From CAVQND01 sp049518415 (GTDB lineage: Bacteria > Verrucomicrobiota > Verrucomicrobiia > Limisphaerales > UBA8199): a stretch of DNA of 64,000 nucleotides. A program made the translations under genes and the position numbers. The stretch is taken from the NCBI GenBank assembly GCA_049518415.1, contig JBEKRX010000052.1:14785-78784 (forward strand), read 5' to 3'. Within the stretch, counting starts at the first letter, position 1; every line of letters begins with the position of its first letter. This document shows, piece after piece, positions 60,230 through 64,000 of the stretch. Under the pieces are notes generated by a model. It made no database searches. It saw nothing but the letters and a program-made list of their open reading frames with translations, and was not told the origin of the DNA.

Positions 60230-63200
60230 CTAGTGGTTCAAGAGAAACTCCTTGGTATTCAGCAGCGCCCACAAAAGGTCCCGAAACGCCTGCTGTCTTT
60301 GTGCCGGGGTCGGTGGCGCTTTGACTGCCTCGAGCTCCTGGGCGGCCCCGGCCAACTTCGCGGCCGCAGCCTGTTCCTCGCCCGCCAGCTTGTCGCGCGA
60401 GGCCTTCGCTTGGTCGGCCAGCTTCCGCTTCTCCGCGGCGGCCTGCTCTGCCGCCTTGAGGGCCGCCGCCGCCTTGTCCGCTTCCCCCTTCGCGCCGGCC
60501 ACGACTGTCTCCGCTTCCGCCCTTCCTTTATCAGCCATTTGGAAAACTTCCGCGGCGGCGGCCACCAGGTTCTTGACCTTCGCCAACCCCTCCTCGGCCG
60601 GCTTCCTCAGCGCCGTCGCCGCGGCCAGCTTCTGGGAGGCGCCGTCGGCTTGAGCCTGCGCCTGCTGCTGTCGCTGCTGCGCCTGGGTCAAGGCGGCCTT
60701 GGCCCCATCGGCAGCTTTGCGCTTGCCCTCGGCGTCGGCGGCGGCCTGTTTCTGCTCATCCGCGGACTTGTTGGGAGCCTCGGCAAGCTGCTTCGATTTG
60801 GCCGCGGCCTCCTGAGCCGCCTTCTCGGCGGCATCGTATACTTGCTGCGCTTGGGTCGTGGCCCCGCGCGCCTCAGCCAGCGCCTTGTCCAGGGCGGCCT
60901 TCGCGGCGGTCGCGTCGGTCACTGCCTGAGTCAATGGGGCGAGCCTGGCCTCGACCGGTTTCATCTGATTCCCAGCCAACCCCTCCACCTGCTTTGCTTC
61001 CGCCGCCTCCTGGCGCCTGGGCTCCGCGGTCTTGTTGGCCTCGGCCAGCGCGGCCGCGGCCTGCGCCACCACAGCCTTCGCATTGGCGATCATCTTTTCA
61101 AAATCTTGAGCCGTTTTCTCGGCCGAATCGCCTTCGGCCTTGGCTTTCTCAAATTCCCCTCGCCTCTTCGCCACGACCTCCTCGGCGGCTCTCTTTCCGG
61201 CCTCTGCCTGCTCCAGAGCGGCCTTGGTTTTCCCGGTCACATATTCCAGCAGCTTGTCTCGCTCATCCGCTGCCGGCGGGCGAGACAAAGCAGCGAAATA
61301 GAGTTCCTCGATCATCGCCAAATCATTCGTGCCCGAGCCCAGCAATCGCTCAAGCCACGGGCTGTTGGCCACCTTCGCTTGGATTTCGCTCGAGTTGATC
61401 AGGTAGAGTTCCTGGCGCATGGAGACTTCCGCGCTTCTCTCCGATTCATAGGATGTGTCTCTCGGCGGGCGGCCAAAAAGTTCGAGGACCGGATGCTCGA
61501 GGTTGGCGTCCGAAAGCTGCCGCGCCCAGTAACCGGGAGGCAGGGTGATGGCCGGCGCCGGCACGATGCTGGAGAACGTTTCCGAAGTCGCCGTGACCTG
61601 GCACAACGCGTCCAGGAACTGCTCCGCGCCGAGGCGTTTGATGGGGTAGTGGGAGAAGTGGGCAATGTCCTTCGCGTTCCACTGATTGGACTTCGAGGAG
61701 AGTTGGTAAGTCTTCGAGTTCGTGATCAGCCGATAGATATGTTTGAGGTCATACTTCTGGCCGACCAGCTCCTGCGCCAGGTAATCGAGCAGCTCCGGGT
61801 TTTCGGGGGGATTGGTTGGGCGCAGATCATCCGGCTCCTGCACGATGCCTCTGCCGAAAAGCCAGAACCAAACCCGGTTGACGGCATTCCTGGCGAACCA
61901 GGGGTTTTCAGGCGCGGTCAACCACTGGGCGAGTTTCATGCGCGCGTCTTCTTCCGGCGGCAACTCCAGCGGCTGGCCGCCGGCCAGCCTCGGCTTGACG
62001 GCCTCCTTGGTGATCGGGTGACGCAAGACTTGTTTGGGATTGAGGAAGACGATTTCCTCCTTCCATTCCTTGGTGGCCTTGTAACTCACCTGGGCGAAGA
62101 ACGCGGCCAGGTCCAGGTCCTCGGCGAGGCCCCAGTTCTCAAGCGGATGGCTATGACAGCGCGCGCAAGCGAGCCGCGTCCCCATGAAAACCAAGGCGGT
62201 CCCTTCGGCGATCGTTTGCGGGTCCTTTTGGGGGAGCGCCCGCAAGTAGTTGACGGGGCCGTTTCGGAAGTTGCTGCCGGTGGCGGTCAGGAGTTCCCGG
62301 ACAAACGCGTCGTAAGGCTGGTTGTGCGCCAGGCTCTGCCGAAGCCAGCGGTAGTAAACTTCCGCCGCCTTCGGCCAGAGGTTGACGGGGTACTCGCTCT
62401 TGATGCGAAGCAGATCGCCCCACTTCAAGGCCCGGCAGTCGGCGAACTCTTCGCGCTCGAGCAATCGGTCAATCAACTTGCTTCTCTTCTTGGCATCGGC
62501 CTCCCCAAGAAAAGCGCGCGCCTCCCCCGTCGTCGGCAACGTGCCCAGCAGATCGAGATAGACGCGGCGGATGAACTCCTGATCCGTGCAGAGCGAGGAC
62601 GGCGGCAGGCCGAGCTTCTTCAGCTTGGCGAAGACGAACTCATCTATCCGGTTATTGGGCTGGACTTCGGGGAACGGAGAGGCGAGCGGCTGCGCGACCA
62701 CGATGCGGGCCACATCGGACTTGCGCAGGTAAGATACAAGGACGACGCCTTCGCCAAAGTCGTCCGCCTTGACCCTGCCACACTCATCAACCACGGCGAT
62801 GCTTCCGGCCGCGGAGCTGTAACGGGCGTCGCGGGTCACGTTCTTGCGAGAGCCATCGGAGAAAATGGCGACCGCCTCCAGTCGCAGACTTTCCCCTTTC
62901 GGCAGGTTCCGCTCCCGAGGAACCGCCTCCAGCGAGACCAGCTCCGGCTCATTCTCTCTCCGCCACGGGGCGTCCTGCGCCACCCACTGCGCCACCATGG
63001 TATGATCCAGAGAGCCAGCCTGAAGTTTGTTGCCCCCTGCATGAGGCAGGCTCCCAGTCGCTTTCAAAAGAAACAGGCTCTTCAGCGGCTCAACTTTGTT
63101 GACCAGCCGTCCTTTCGTCGAACTGGTCAACGTCCCGTAGTCCGCCGCGGGGTCCGCTCCGAACATCGAGAGCCTGAAGCCGCCTTTGCCCATCGCCGAG

Positions 63201-63745
63201 CCATGACATTGAGCCGCATTGCAGCCGAGCCGACTGACCGCCGGCATCACCTCGCGGAGGAAGAAAACCGAATCATCCTTCGTGTTCTTCACCGTGGCCC
63301 GGACCTCGGTGCCCAGCCGGGCCTCGCCCATTTTTGCGATCACCATGATCGTGGTCTCGCCGTCGGCGACCGGCGTGATGATCCCTCCCTTCTCGAGCCC
63401 GGCGATGCCGGCCTTGACCGGCGCGAACTCGGCAGTGGCGGTCAGGTCGGTCGTGGTTCCGTCCGACAGGCAGCCCGTGACCAGGAGCGCCTGCGACGAC
63501 CATCTCCCCTCCAGGACAAACGGCGAAGGCTCGACGCGCACCGAGGCCAGCTTGGGCGCATCCCCGCCTTGAGCCGGAACGGAAACCGACATCGCGCAGG
63601 TGAGCAACAGGAGTGGAAGTGGCCGCTGAGCTGCGTGCCCAAGGCCCCCGGCAGGCAGCAGGGCTTCGCGGTGGCAAAATCCTCGCCCGATCGCCCGGAA
63701 CAGCCGGCGGCCGCAGCGTGGTTGCGACATCAACGCCCTCTTCAT
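60230..63745 (-). CDS. PSD1/DUF1549-DUF1553 protein with BIG2 domains and inserted coiled coil
   Basis: 1171 residues, exported (signal stretch LPLLLLTCAMSVSVPAQG). An N-terminal BIG2-type domain (VRVEPSPFVLEGRWSSQALLVTGCLSDGTTTDLT) is followed by a Planctomycete-cytochrome-like region with CNAAQCHG (CX4CH), a second BIG2 part, DUF1549 (NRIDEFVFAKLKKLGLPPSSLCTDQEFIRRVYLDLLGTLPT, with CARCHSHPLENW, CX2CH) and DUF1553 (WLTAPENPWFARNAVNRVWFWLFGRGIVQEPDDLRPTNPPENPELLDYLA). From about residue 837 to 1146 a nearly pure Ala/Lys/Glu/Gln coiled coil is inserted, after which the usual end RQQAFRDLLWALLNTKEFLLNH returns. ATG 63745 was chosen; an upstream start at 63832 lacks a signal-like start. Confidence 0.92.
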   Translation of the reverse strand: MKRALMSQPRCGRRLFRAIGRGFCHREALLPAGGLGHAAQRPLPLLLLTCAMSVSVPAQGGDAPKLASVRVEPSPFVLEGRWSSQALLVTGCLSDGTTTDLTATAEFAPVKAGIAGLEKGGIITPVADGETTIMVIAKMGEARLGTEVRATVKNTKDDSVFFLREVMPAVSRLGCNAAQCHGSAMGKGGFRLSMFGADPAADYGTLTSSTKGRLVNKVEPLKSLFLLKATGSLPHAGGNKLQAGSLDHTMVAQWVAQDAPWRRENEPELVSLEAVPRERNLPKGESLRLEAVAIFSDGSRKNVTRDARYSSAAGSIAVVDECGRVKADDFGEGVVLVSYLRKSDVARIVVAQPLASPFPEVQPNNRIDEFVFAKLKKLGLPPSSLCTDQEFIRRVYLDLLGTLPTTGEARAFLGEADAKKRSKLIDRLLEREEFADCRALKWGDLLRIKSEYPVNLWPKAAEVYYRWLRQSLAHNQPYDAFVRELLTATGSNFRNGPVNYLRALPQKDPQTIAEGTALVFMGTRLACARCHSHPLENWGLAEDLDLAAFFAQVSYKATKEWKEEIVFLNPKQVLRHPITKEAVKPRLAGGQPLELPPEEDARMKLAQWLTAPENPWFARNAVNRVWFWLFGRGIVQEPDDLRPTNPPENPELLDYLAQELVGQKYDLKHIYRLITNSKTYQLSSKSNQWNAKDIAHFSHYPIKRLGAEQFLDALCQVTATSETFSSIVPAPAITLPPGYWARQLSDANLEHPVLELFGRPPRDTSYESERSAEVSMRQELYLINSSEIQAKVANSPWLERLLGSGTNDLAMIEELYFAALSRPPAADERDKLLEYVTGKTKAALEQAEAGKRAAEEVVAKRRGEFEKAKAEGDSAEKTAQDFEKMIANAKAVVAQAAAALAEANKTAEPRRQEAAEAKQVEGLAGNQMKPVEARLAPLTQAVTDATAAKAALDKALAEARGATTQAQQVYDAAEKAAQEAAAKSKQLAEAPNKSADEQKQAAADAEGKRKAADGAKAALTQAQQRQQQAQAQADGASQKLAAATALRKPAEEGLAKVKNLVAAAAEVFQMADKGRAEAETVVAGAKGEADKAAAALKAAEQAAAEKRKLADQAKASRDKLAGEEQAAAAKLAGAAQELEAVKAPPTPAQRQQAFRDLLWALLNTKEFLLNH

Positions 63746-64000
63746 GGTGTCCTTCGTAGGCCAGCCGCAAGCGTAGCACGCTGTGACCGCTTCGCCAAGC
63801 AGAATTCCGCGGATGGCGAGGGTAGCGGGCACATCACGACACTGCCACCAATTCTACTCTGCCCGCGCGCAGCGCGGTACTCTTCCGCCCCGGAGATGTT
63901 CTCTGTTTTGCAAGTGGCTTTTTCATAAAAGTTATTCACAGGGCGGCAGCTTGTGGGAGGCTTGGGTTACGATAAGTAACATATATCTCATGTGATGTAT
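63746..64000. other. Leader of the PSD1 cluster
   Basis: Holds no gene. A promoter for the PSD1 gene should lie here, but no clear -35/-10 pair was found; the last 60 bases are AT-rich. Confidence 0.4.

Noticed and set aside
60233..63928. Plus-strand open frame of about 1230 codons antisense to the PSD1 protein
   Set aside because: Composed of Leu/Arg/Gly-rich low-complexity sequence mirrored from the coiled coil and GC-rich codons; no start signal.
1..64000. CRISPR array
   Set aside because: No run of regularly spaced identical repeats of 23-40 bp was found in any gap, and no cas-like gene is present.

Overview
The window reads as chromosomal DNA of a high-GC, Gram-negative bacterium of the Planctomycetes-Verrucomicrobia group, most likely a Verrucomicrobium (Limisphaerales/Pedosphaera-like). 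Pointers are a Minf_1886-type small protein known mainly from Verrucomicrobia and Planctomycetes, a DUF1549/DUF1553 'Planctomycete cytochrome C' protein with a DUF1501 partner, a DUF1573-rhodanese-MauE operon, and short heptamer-type repeats in the gaps. This assignment is inference from gene content. No rRNA gene or CRISPR array was seen; one tRNA gene (Ala, CGC) was found.

Layout. 1-3 kb: the end of a MacB-type ABC exporter (ATPase plus two FtsX-like permeases). 3-10 kb: HMGL-like aldolase, PF10023-type lipoprotein peptidase with a suspicious C-terminal frame, a membrane TPR-like protein, an LptF/LptG permease, an SDR, a tiny membrane peptide and a Minf_1886 protein. 10-14.5 kb: a double M16 peptidase and a GH27 alpha-galactosidase-like protein. 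15-17.5 kb: DUF1573-rhodanese-MauE/DoxX operon. 18-26 kb: an MdtABC-like exporter (adaptor and two RND pumps). 26-32 kb: ankyrin protein, tRNA-Ala with a recombinase remnant, lone FliD-like protein, ACT-malic enzyme. 32-36.7 kb: a MITE-like element, PQQ-type propeller, Tat-exported Gfo/Idh/MocA protein, AraC regulator, thioesterase. 37-43 kb: OmpR-type two-component pair, divergent thioferritin-like (DPSL) gene, TreZ, an ArsM-like methyltransferase coupled to a HicB-like ORF. 43-55 kb: DegP/HtrA and a five-gene efflux operon with two RND pumps, two adaptors and one TolC-like channel. 55-64 kb: a cell-surface cluster, PSD1/BIG2 protein, DUF1501, WD40 and PPC-domain protein.

How the genes work together. 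Four complete RND pumps and their adaptors take up about 20 percent of the window, so envelope export is the main theme, supported by the ABC exporter, LptF/G and the periplasmic protease DegP. The second theme is exported proteins of the PSD1/DUF1501 kind. Gene relics are frequent (truncated aldo/keto reductase, four-helix-bundle protein, serine recombinase, IS transposase), and several families of short inverted repeats sit in the gaps. Observations most worth following are a roughly 310-residue coiled coil inserted just before the conserved C-terminus of the PSD1 protein, a 238-bp element with 22-bp perfect terminal inverted repeats and interleaved internal arms, and a related short hairpin repeat placed directly behind two stop codons 18 kb apart.
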